This document shows, in pieces, positions 22,830-33,170 of a stretch of DNA of 64,000 nucleotides (within the stretch, counting starts at the first letter, position 1; every line of letters starts with the position of its first letter). Under the pieces are notes generated by a model. It was not told the origin of the DNA. It searched no databases and was given only the letters and a program-made list of their open reading frames with translations. Source of the DNA: Bryoerythrophyllum caledonicum (taxonomy: Eukaryota > Streptophyta > Bryopsida > Pottiales > Pottiaceae); assembly GCA_963971425.1 (NCBI GenBank), contig OZ020524.1:21691022-21755021 (forward strand), in the 5' to 3' direction. The translations under genes were made by a program, and so were the position numbers.

Positions 22830-23890
22830 TCTGCTGCAAATATTTTTGCAAATGCTTGTGGCGTCAAGGGCCTCTCGGTATCATAGTAATTTAGCGTAGA
22901 TTGGTTGTTGCTAATCTACAAGTTTAGGGACGTATGGTGGCGCACCACATTCATCCAATTAGGGTTCTGTGATGTGCGTATAGCGCCGCACTTGTCCTTG
23001 ACTTGACGTTTTTGTCAAGTCAAGCTTTGTGAGTGAGTGTAGAGAGTAATGATTGAGAGTTGCTTGTAAGTGGCGGTTTAAGTTATTAGTAAAGTCTCAT
23101 TGCTTTCCATTTTGCTTCACTCATTGATTCACCTACTGTGGTGTGCGTGACGTTTGACTACTCTTGTGATACACAACACTTTGACTTGACAAAGACCCTC
23201 CATTCCTAGTACTAGATCTCTTGTTATTGAGCTAGGAAATGTGAGAATTTTTTTGAGTAGTTAACTTAATCTTGTAGCATGCGTTAAGATGATTTCAACG
23301 CAACAAACAACGTTCAAATCCGACAATTTAAAGAAGTTGTGAGAGGGAAGAATTGAAGGAGAAAGATGAGCTGTTGGACCTGAGGCAATTTCATCCATTG
23401 GACAATTTCACATCCGCAGTGAGTTTTTCATCCGCATTAGGTTTTCATCCACTGTGCGATTCTTTATCTACTACAATTTTTGTCTCTTTTCCGCAAATTC
23501 ATCCGCCGCTGGCACTTTTCATCCACTGCGGATCAAGAATTTGGGCGGAATTCACTTACTTGTGAGTTAATATCTTCTAAAATATATATTTTTTAATTCC
23601 AACTTTAAATTTGAGCTCTCCATGGGGGTTTCTTACCAATGGGAAGGAAAAAATTTAGTGGAAAAAGTTTTTTCAAAAGCACATTTTTGTGGGTTGTAAA
23701 TTTCTTTAAAAAAAAGTTTAAACTTTAAACTTTGGAGGTATGTAACTAGGGCAATTTTACTCAATTTTGAGTGAAATTTGCACCTATATTTAGGGCATTT
23801 TACCATTAATTCAATTTTGGTATTGGATTGGTGTTGAGCGCAATTGTTATCCAATGTGTGATTTTCATTAGAGAAACTTGTGTTTGTAAA
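22830..23890 (-). mobile_element. Repeat B, possible copia terminal repeat (fossil)
   Basis: This is the inverted partner of repeat A (11190-12190), with the same ordered landmarks. It lies just downstream, in minus-strand sense, of the copia reverse-transcriptase/RNase H relic at 24040-24560. That is where a 3' terminal repeat would be expected. I did not find exact termini, so the assignment rests on position and on the A/B similarity. Confidence 0.45.
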
Positions 23891-24039
23891 CACCACCACG
23901 GTAGAGTCGTCTTACTTCCCTAGTTTTAGACATTAGGGGGACACTTTCAAGTGTTTCTTTTTGCATTGTAGGTGTTGCGATTTGGAGCCATCTAGTACAG
24001 GCATGTACCAGTGGCGTATCCCACATCCGCAAAGACCTT

Positions 24040-24560
24040 GCAAAGCTAAATGGCCTCCTTCGTACTTTGGCTAGTTTCTACGTATTCCGCCTCCGTCGTA
24101 GACAAGGCAATGGTTGGTTGTCTTTTGCAATTCCACGAGATGGCACCAACTCCAATAAAGAACACATACCATGTTGTCAAATGATACTCGTTTGTATCTC
24201 CGGCCCAATCCGCATCGCAATAGCCCCTCAAAGAAATGTCCTCACCACCAAAGCACAATTTGTGGTCTATAGTACCTTGCAAGAACCACATTTTGCGATT
24301 CACGGCACTCCAATGTGCCAGACCAGCCCTAGACATGAATTGGATCACCATGCTCATCGCAAATGCAAGGATTCATTATGTGCCTACCATGGCATAAATC
24401 AATGACCCAACTCCACCTTTATATGCCACGCCTTCCATCTCACCTTCAGTGGCTTGAAACTCTTCTTCAGAGAGCTTCAAAACTTGACATTCACATCAAC
24501 ATGGGTACCAATGGGCTTGCACTCCTCTAGATTGAAGCGCTTCTGTTCATCAGCTAATTG
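24040..24560 (-). mobile_element. Ty1/copia relic: end of RT and RNase H (fossil)
   Basis: The minus strand encodes hallmark copia RNase H blocks: RGYCDADWAGD, GAISWNCKRQPTIALSTTEAEY and a trailing SQSTKEAI. Upstream remnants of the end of the reverse transcriptase are seen around CKPIGTHVDVN. Only about 500 bp of the polyprotein remain here. The relic is broken in several places and looks old. Confidence 0.85.
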
Positions 24561-24858
24561 TTTGACATTGTTAAATTTTCCAGATTTAAGTTTTGATGAT
24601 GACGCGATCGCTCATCCAATCATAGAAGAGGTCGTCCAAGCTTTAGTCGTGCACGTAGAAGAGGTCATTCACAATTCTGTTGTCTTGTAGCCACCTCTTC
24701 TTATCTCGGAGCCGAGCCCCCAAATGGTTGGAAGACACTTGGATCCCCTTGGCAACTTACAGGGTTCGTTGAGATTGATTGGGGACTGAGACGAATTCCT
24801 CAAAGACGATGAAGTTCTCGAGGTATTTTTCCAACACTTCTTACACTCCAAGCGTAGT

Positions 24859-26182
24859 GTGCTTTCACCCTACAAGGCATCAATAAGTAGTGCCAGTAAT
24901 GTAGACGAAATACTTAGAGTCCTATCAAATTTTGAGGGCAAGTGGTTGAATGTTGTGCTCGACCTCAATGGAATTCTATGCACGTGTGAGCCTGCGTGGC
25001 AGGCCAAAGGATTCAGAAATCCTGACGTGTCTAAACACTCGGTTACGCTGCCAACTGAAATAGGCCCTAAAATAGTTTGAGTGCGCCAAGTTGTGCAAAA
25101 TTCTTGACAAAGTTGTCTAAGTTTGTCATCATCACAATCTGGAGTTCAATGATGACATCTACAACCTTGCAGATATATAAATATTTGTTTCATCATTGTC
25201 CTACGTACCTGCCCTTGGCTGAGGGTATCCAGGTAGATAATTTTCGGAGGTGCGCTAATCTTACGTCCTTGGATAGTGTCCACGTTGCTGTGATCTACAC
25301 ATCTTCTGTCAGTAGGTCAGTACTAAGGGTCGAGTGCTTACCTTTGTAAATGTGGATTTTCTGGTGGTGATGAGGAATGTTGTGGTCTTCTGGCACACCC
25401 GCATGCGTTTGTCGGTGTGAGGTAGGTATCTTTGTTTGTTGCTTGTGGTGGAGGGCGTGGGAGCACTCACGTTGTGTCGACGTTGGCGGAGGCTGATTGC
25501 ACGAATGTGAGGTCAGATCCAAGTTTGATGTCGTCCTTTGTTGCAAAATTTTCGTTGGTATGGTGCTTGTATGTAGTCTCTGAGTGCCTTCAGGGGGGGG
25601 CTGCAGTTGTGTTGATGTGGTCTTGTCTTGTGTTGGGGGTATTGGTCTTGACAACTGTTGGGTGTTGGTGTAGCTTGATCTCTTGGCCTTGGTGTAGGTA
25701 CTGAGGCGAGTCCACTCCCGTGTTGGAGAAGTCGCGTGGAGCTGTCGGGGAGCAAGGTCCTCTGATCTTCGGGTGCTGATGAGGTCGGTTTGCTAGTTGC
25801 GGGTCGGAGGTGTGTAGTGGGTGTGTCGAGGTCTCAAAATCTTTGGTCAGGATTTCCGATAGGATTTCCGAGCGATAGGATTTCCAAGCGTAGAGTCAAT
25901 ACCAGAACAATCTACATGAAGGAATTTGGCACTCAGAAGGACGTCTTCTTGAAGACATTATCGAACCATCTCTTCAATAGGTTGGGTCCTGAATACACTC
26001 CGGGGAATACTCTTGTCATTGACGATAGCCCAATTAAGCACATGCCCAATTTTTTGGAAAACGTCCTTTTACTTCCATCATGGTTGCACAATCATGATGG
26101 CGCAAGAGAGGATTCAGAACTACTAGAGGAATTGTTGCCATATCTCTCTGACCTCCATCTATTTCAAGGTAGTCTAGTGTAG
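24859..26182 (+). pseudogene. FCP1/NLI-type HAD phosphatase-like gene, broken
   Basis: Three parts of an FCP1-homology (HAD) domain occur in order on the plus strand. 24859-25079 has the motif-I region VVLDLNGILC. 25080-25220 has PSCAKFLTKLSKF followed by IITIWSSMM, matching the R-P-G-hydrophobic and hhhWT/S region. 25890-26182 has NTLVIDDSPIKH, the DD motif of the family, and ends DLHLFQGSLV. The first two parts are in different frames. The roughly 680 bp between the second and third could be an intron (acceptor-like CAAGCGTAG near 25890) or an insertion. In motif I the second aspartate is replaced by asparagine (DLNG rather than DxDG), which would be expected to weaken or abolish phosphatase chemistry. 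The family acts on phosphoserine/threonine of RNA polymerase II tails or related proteins. A truncated or decaying host gene is the best reading. Confidence 0.65.
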
Positions 26183-28085
26183 TATCAGGCCGAACATCCC
26201 TCAGGTCGGGAGATATTCTATAATGATCAGAAGACATGTGGTCAATCTACGGTTATCTCGAACGCAATCAAAGCCTCTAAGAATCTCTGCTCGTAATGTC
26301 GTGGGGAACGCTTAGATCTCTATGAGACTTAAATCAGATAGAGCGAAACTGTATCAATTGACTGAAGCTCAATTTTGTAATATTTGTTGGATCATTTTTT
26401 GTGTATATATATTTTTTGATAATACATATCGAGATGTTTCACCTCTTTATTTGTTGTGTGGATTGGAATTCTACTGCTGATGGAATGTTCAAGTGTTTTG
26501 AATTATTGGAATTTATTATTTTCATCTATTATTCTGAGTTATGTGGGCGTCACTTTAGTTGAAAATTCTACAGGACTGTGATTGTCGGGCTTCAATGGAT
26601 TCTTTGCCGGACCCAGAGGAATTTGCTATTTTTCCTTCAGAGTAAAGGGCTTTTATTGCACTCTGCAGCAATTGCGCAGTCAACCATGGATTATTTGACT
26701 ATGGCACTGGACAAGGGAGTTGTTGAAAGTCCTATTGCTGGAGAGCCAATTCATGATAGGCTCAACTGCCCTTCGCCACAGTGGCCTCGTTCAGTTCCAG
26801 GGTCTCCGCGTTTGAATCCGCAGAATGTACTCCTGCAAAGCGTATTCTTTATGATGGATTGAGGGATGCTCTTTACTCACGCTTGCTGACAATGCATTTT
26901 ATGCTCACCTCCTAATTATTGCAATATTGAGTCGTTTTTTGCCTAGGCAATTGTGGTTTGATGTTGAGCTACATTGCACTTATGTAATTTAGCTTCATTC
27001 AAGCTAATTTTTATTTGGATGGATGGTAAATGTGCTCTGTGAATGTACCCTTGAGCGTTTTAGCTTTATTTGACCTAAAGTGCACTTGGTTGGATCTTAA
27101 TGTTATGGTCTTTATGTGTGCCGTATAGGAGTATTCGACCTAAGGTGTATTTGTTTGGATTGTATGTGGCACTTATTGTGCTAGAACTAATTGCAAAACG
27201 TCTCCGCCTGCGCATTCTCTCCAAAAATACTGCCGGAAACAAATGGTCTCCTTCAGATCCTACCCACCGCCACTTGCTGTTGTGAGCCAAATAAACCACC
27301 CCCTAACGGATGGCTTATCTTGAACACAAGACCCTAAGTGTAGGATGCAGCCCCTTGTTCAAACATCCTTCAACCATTCATACAAGCACGGTGATCCAAG
27401 GTGTGGTCACTTAAGAAGGTTCGTTAATGATTAGTGCTGTGATGGCTAGATTTAGCCTTAAATTAAACCCAACTTTTAAACAAGCATAAGTTCCACCTCA
27501 AAGCTCTATTTTCAACGTTTTAAAGCTTAGATAGGTTCAATTCCACCTTGTGAACTTGATTAGAACCTCAACAACCAATTCCAGACTTAAGTACGACCCT
27601 GACAGCAGTGGCCAGCAGACAAGCTTCTTCTTATTATACCCAAAGTTTAATTCTTCATTATCTTTGTGGTTATGACTCCGTTTTCTATGTTTGTTTTTTG
27701 TATTCTTATTAGTTTTTCTTGCTTAACACGTTGGCAGCCTTCAATTAACCGTTTGCCTTCAATTAACCGTTTGGCTCAATCCTGGACTAACAGCCAACGA
27801 CCAGCAGTGCGCACTTAACATATGCGTTTATTCAAGATCATGCACCACACATTCACGTGTACACCACATACATTCACACAAGTAATCCTATTTGAACATT
27901 ATACCATGCATGAGCCTCCACCTGCGTTCACTTACTATTGTAGATTAAACCGATTATTTGGTTGAGTTGATAGCAAACCCTAATCCTAGTAAAAATTGGG
28001 CAGCGCTTCCGCGTGGTTTTTTGTAACTAGAAAATTAGGGTTCCCTTCATGCACAAGGAATTGATTACTAGTCCGAGGGAGAGGA
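26183..28085. other. No supported gene
   Basis: AT-rich DNA with short open stretches only (26578-26862 and 27075-27299), none with a recognisable motif. Confidence 0.4.
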
Positions 28086-28870
28086 GAGGCTCCCTGATTC
28101 AGTTCGATTCGCCCTCCGTCCTTGGTCTTCAAACTTCAGCTCCAGTTCGTGCTCTTGTGATCTCGTCCTCTTGTGCTTCAGCTCGTGTGATCTTGCTCGT
28201 GATTCGGCCTTCTTGTGCTCAACTCCAGCTCGTGACCTTCACCCTCGTGTGCTTTAGTTCGCCCTCTTGATCGTCGTGCTTGTGCTCCAGCTCATGATCT
28301 TCGCCCTCTTGTTCGTCGTATTTGTGCTCCAGCTCGTGATCTTCACCCTCATGTGCTTCAGTTCGCCCCCTTGATCGTCGTGCTTGTGCTCCAGCTCGTG
28401 ATCTTCACCCTCGTGTGCTTCAGTTCGTCCTCTTGATCGTCGTGCTTGTGCTCTAGATCGTGATCTTCGCTCTCTTGTTCGTCGTGCTTGTACTCCAGCT
28501 CGTGATCTTCACCCTCGTGTGCTTCAGTTTGTGACCTTCACCCTCGTGTGCTTCAGTTCGCCCTCTTGTTCGTCGTGCTTGTGCTCCAGCTCGTGATCCT
28601 CGCCCTCTTGTTTGTCGTGCTTGTGCTCCAGCTCGTGATCTTCGCCCTCGTGTGCTTCAGTTCGTGACCTTCACCCTCGTGTGCTTCAGTTCGCCCTCTT
28701 GATCGTTGTGCTTGTGCTCCAGCTCGTGATCTTCGCCCTCTTGTAAGTCGTGCTTGTGCTCCAGCTTGTGATCTTCACCCTCGTGTGCTTCAGTTCGTCC
28801 TCTTGATTGTCGTGCTTGTGCTCCAGCTCGTGATCTTCGTCCTCTTGTTCTTCAGTTCGAATCTAGCTCT
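28086..28870 (+). repeat. Pyrimidine-rich minisatellite
   Basis: About 780 bp are made of interleaved variants of GTGCTCCAGCTCGTGATCTT, CACCCTCGTGTGCTTCAGTT and CGCCCTCTTGATCGTCGTG, in changing order with a step of about 40-60 bp. Every unit keeps the CTCGTG/CTTG core. No long frame persists. Confidence 0.85.
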
Positions 28871-29089
28871 CGCTCTAGTGATTCAGCATGTGCTCCTAAC
28901 CTAATTTTTCCGTGTTCGTGGCCGGGGCTTCCGGCTCTCTCTCAATTCCTCAGTCTCTCTCCCTGTTCTTTCTCTCTCTCCACATTCCTTGCACACTACC
29001 GAATGATCTTCTCCAGGGGGTAACCCTCCAAGCCCTTGCTCTCCTTGCGTTCCCAAGGATGTTCCCCGCCGCCTTTGCCTTCTTCCATT

Positions 29090-29795
29090 ACTGACTTTCT
29101 TCTTAAAAAAACTATTTACCTATGACTACTTATCTCCGTGCGACCCTTGCATTTAACAAAAGTGGGTGTCCCACTAACCAAGGAATATCTAAATCTCCTA
29201 CTTTAATTTCATGCCACATGGGGTGCGCATGATCTCTAATAAGTGAGCTATTAAGCTAATTCCAAGGATGCTAAATCTAATTAATCTACCTAGATTGAAT
29301 TCCCCTTGTTTGGGGTAATTCCTAATTTTACTTCGTGATTGGTGAGGGGTTTGCCCAAGCCTTTTGGACCTTTTTAACTACATTTTTGAGGGCTTTTTAA
29401 GCCTCCTTCTCTATTTCTTCTCCTCACCATCATTCTTCTTCTTCTCCTAATTTTTCTCCCGTGATTTCCTCATCGTGGCCAATTGTGGTCCATGACTCGG
29501 TAGGAGGTAAATTCTTCTCCACCACTTCTATGTCCACTTCTTTTCTATTGTTTTTTTGTTTTTTCAACCTTTTCTCATTTTTTCCTTTCTATTTATTTTT
29601 TGGTTAACTTAATAAAATCCGTGGTTGCCATAAAGTGGCTCCTATTAAAGAATTAATGAATAGAAAGGCTATTTAGCCCTCTTGATCCAAATTCATGGGT
29701 TAAACTGATTGGGTTACCCATTTCAACTACAAGTTGAACCTAACACCATCAATGTGTGGCCCATTCATCATCGGGAGCCGTTTTGGCGGCTCACA
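29090..29795 (-). mobile_element. Repeat F2, LTR-type end (fossil)
   Basis: A second inverted copy of repeat F, ending GGCGGCTCACA at 29795. It shares with F1 the TCTTC-rich block, the TTTTTTGGTTAACTTAATAAA segment in the plus-strand reading and the terminal GAGCC..TTTTGG motif. The left limit is approximate and no coding part is seen. Confidence 0.5.
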
Positions 29796-31499
29796 GCTGT
29801 CCAAATCAAACATTGACGAGGTGCGTGGGCGGGGTTTGTAGCGTCTATTAGACAGTCCATCAATGCAAGAAAATGGGGCAACCTGAACTCGTCAACGTCA
29901 AAGGTCTTTTTTGAAGACGCATATAGAGGCTTATGGAGGAACTCCCTAGATGATTTAATTAGTATTAGGACGATTGTGTTTTGCCTAGGGATAAATGAAT
30001 CTTGTGCGTGATTTTCATTCATAAAGTTTTAAATAAAGCTTGGATGAATGAAATATGCTTTTATTACCGTTACCAATTTTTTAGACATTTGGCTAATTTG
30101 GTCCCTCCATGGAATGAAATATAGTATTCTTGGTACATTGTCTTTATGCTTTGCACCTACAAATGTCTATACATATTGATATTTCAAAGAGCATATGTGA
30201 ATGCCTAAATGGACCAGAATTTTAGTTAGTGATTAGTTAGTGGGGGACAACCTCATTACTTGCAATTATTGGTTAGGTTTGTGATTAATAGCACTACGTA
30301 GTGTTAATTAGAGTTTTTGGGTTTGAAGGACTCCATGTAGCCTTTAATTAGTAAGGAGGATAAAATTAGAGTTGTTAGTAGGAAATTAGACTTGCAAGAA
30401 GCAAAAGAGACAAAAGAACCCATTAGTGAATTAGGATTAGTATTTTGTTTTATAAAGTTCAAGTTAATAGTTTAGTGTTGGTATTAGTTAGTGAAAAAGT
30501 TAGATTGGAACTTCAAATTGTATGGCACTTATATTATAGTGAAAAGTAAAAAAGAAAAAAAGAAAAAAAGAATAAAAAATAGATGTAGTTGCAAGCAAAA
30601 TTAACTATTAAATTAAGGAACCACTTGGTTTTTTATGATCTAGAACTTGGATTTGGACTTATGAATAGCCAATCTTGGGGTTTAAATGTTTTTTGAACAC
30701 ATTGGTGATGTTAATTTTGTCAAAAATGCTTTAGTTTGGAGGTTAAGGTATGTCCACCCCTAAAATCAGGTTTGGGACTTTGAATCAATTTGGACCATTG
30801 ATCTTAGTAAGGGATTGTTGGTTTCAAGGATGGAGATGTGGCCGCCATCCTTGGGCCACCCTTGAGTCACCCTTGTGGTGAATAAGAGGTCTTGGGCGGT
30901 CACTCCCCCCTTCTCTCTCTTGGGTGAAGCCATGTCAAGATGATTCTCCATCTTATTTGTTCTCTACACCCGCGGTTTTGTTACATATCTCGCTAGATAC
31001 TTAGAATTAACACTTAGTTTTTTAAGTGTAGTTAGAAATTTTAAGTCATCTTTTCAAGGACACCAAACACGTCTTGATTGGATCAGTAACGAAGAAATTG
31101 TAGCCGTTTTAGTGAAAGGAGGTCCGTTGCCATACAAATTGGAAGCACCAACTTTGACCGGCGATTGCAGGCAATGCACAACGAGTTGAAAGCTGCGCTT
31201 TTAAGGGATTACAAACATAAAGTCAACTTTCTTTGGACTCTCAGCACGCCTTAATGGAATTCTCAACAAAGAAATTATTGTTTGTTTAGTAACAAGGGGG
31301 TTTGCTGCCTTTAGCGGGGCATATTTTCCTTACTTTTACATTACTTTTACCTCTATTCAATGTTTATGGTGTACCTTGACTTGTACTTTTGACATTGATT
31401 CTTTAATCCTTGACTTCTATTTATTAATTCCATCATTTACTTTCACATTTATTTTTTACTTTTATCTTATTCTGCATGAATAAATCTCTGAATGTAACT
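29796..31499. other. No supported gene
   Basis: AT-rich DNA with G/T-skewed stretches. No reading frame with recognisable motifs and no clear repeat boundaries. Confidence 0.4.
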
Positions 31500-31705
31500 T
31501 CATCCGATGAAATCATCCATCAATGTTAGATTTCATCCATTAATGTTAGGATTAGGGTTCATCCATTAGTTTAGGATTGGGATTAGGGTTCATCCATTAG
31601 TTTAGGATTGGGATTAGGGTTCATCCATTAGAGTTAGGGTTAGGATTCATCCATTAGGATTAGGATTAGGATTCATCCATTAGAGTTAGTGTTAGGGTTT
31701 GGATG
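31500..31705. repeat. TTCATCCATTAG / GGATTAGGG minisatellite
   Basis: About six units of roughly 31-33 bp alternate TTCATCCATTAG with variants of TTAGGATTGGGATTAGGG. The TTAGGG words are part of the unit and do not form an uninterrupted telomere-type run. Confidence 0.8.
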
Positions 31706-31779
31706 AATTTTGTTAGGGTGAATTTAGGTTTACAACATATATCGTCAAAGTCATGGAAATCTCTCAATATAACGAATAT

Positions 31780-32210
31780 GGTGTTCTCTACTTCTTTTAA
31801 CTTTAATAAGCACCTTGTGCTAAATTGTAGAGGGTTGGATCATCCAATTGCTTATGCTAGTAGACAATTGAATCCTGCAGAGACAACTATTCCACCACTG
31901 AGTGAGAATGTTTAGCTATGGTATTTTCAGCCAAGAAGTGTAGACATTATTTGTTAAGCAACAAGATGGTTTTTTATGTCGACTACATAGCTATCAAAAC
32001 TTGGTTAATAAACCAGAGTTGAGTGGTCTGTTGGTTAGGTAGGTCTTGTTGCTACAAGAGTTAGATTATTTGGTGGAGTATAAAATTGGATCTGCTCATA
32101 AACCGACGGATCACATGTTAAGACTGACCGAGAAGCTGGCGACTCACTCAATTGATGATAGATTGATAGATGAAGGACTTTTCGCGGTGACAGCTAGACT
32201 AACGTGAAAT
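31780..32210 (+). mobile_element. Ty3/gypsy relic: RNase H region (fossil)
   Basis: The plus strand shows gypsy-type RNase H blocks: HPIAYASRQLNPAE, CLAMVFSAKKCRHYLL, then FYVDYIAIKTWL and an YKIGSAHKPTDHML stretch typical of the end of this domain. Only about 430 bp remain. The relic is broken in several places and looks old. Confidence 0.85.
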
Positions 32211-32420
32211 TCTGGAATTATTGAGTTCTTGACAACTCAATAATTGCCAGTGGAGATGCCCAAAGATGAGAGGTGTGGTACCACGAATTTTCAAAAAAAT
32301 TTAGTTAGTTAGAAAAGAGAGGTTAAAATACAGAAAATAGTTAGGTGGGAAGGTTAGGGCGAATCTAAGTGTTAATCCTTAGTTAGTATTAGTATAAAAA
32401 AAATAGAGAGTGCTTACAAA

Positions 32421-33170
32421 ATGTTAAGGGGGATAAATATCAACCCAAGCCCGCACCTTAACTCGGCCCATACCGACCCGAGCCCAAGCTCAAGGATCCA
32501 AGCCCGAGGACCTGAGTTCAAGGGCCGAGCCCAAGGATACAACCCAACAATCCAGGGAGCAGGCCAACACCTTCTAGGAAGGAGCACGAGTAAAGCCCGG
32601 AGAAGGAACCTACGAGCGGAAAGTCAACGGAGGGGAGGGGAGCCGTCTGGAAATCTGGAGAGAGATCATGAAGGGAGGAGAACTCCACCAGCCCGTGCAT
32701 TGCTTCTCAAAGCAGCTCAACGAAAACCCGAGAGCACGACGGCGGAGAGCAGAGCGACGCAGCTAAGGCGAACACCTGACAGCACAAAGGCGGAGACCCG
32801 AAGCGACAAAGCCAAGACGGAAACCCGAGACGTGATACAAAAACCCGAGATAGAAACCCGAGACGGAAACTCGAGACAGAAACCCGAGACGCGATACGGA
32901 AATCCGACACGGAAATCTGAGACAGAAATCCAAGACGGAAACCCTAGACGCGAGACGGAAACCAGAGACGGAAACCCGAGACGCGAGACAAAAACCCGAG
33001 ACGGAAACCCAAGACAGAAATCCAAGACACGAGACATAAACCTAAGACAGAAATCCGAGACGAAAACTCGAGATGGAAACTTGAAACCCGAGATAGAAAT
33101 CCGAGACAGAAACCCGAGACCCGAGAGCACGACGGCGGAGAGAGGACCGAGCGAGCTCGGCGAGGTCTGA
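32421..33170 (+). repeat. GC-rich minisatellite ACCCGAGACGGAA with a 249-codon open frame
   Basis: From about 32820 to 33125, units of 13-15 bp around AACCCGAGACGGAA and AAATCCGAGACAGA repeat some twenty times. Because the units lack stop codons in one phase, a 249-codon frame is open and would encode ETRDGNPRR-type repeats. The composition is that of a repeat, the opposite strand is open too, and no start context or domain is seen. I therefore call it a minisatellite, not a gene. Confidence 0.75.

Noticed and set aside
25295-25755. Threonine/proline-rich minus-strand frames between parts of the FCP1-like gene
   Set aside because: They are antisense to G/T-rich probable intron or inserted sequence and look like composition artefacts.
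31500-31705. Interstitial telomere array
   Set aside because: TTAGGG words are isolated within a 32-bp unit and the plant-type TTTAGGG run is absent.
32421-33170. 249-aa protein gene
   Set aside because: The open frame comes from a stop-free minisatellite and the opposite strand is open as well.
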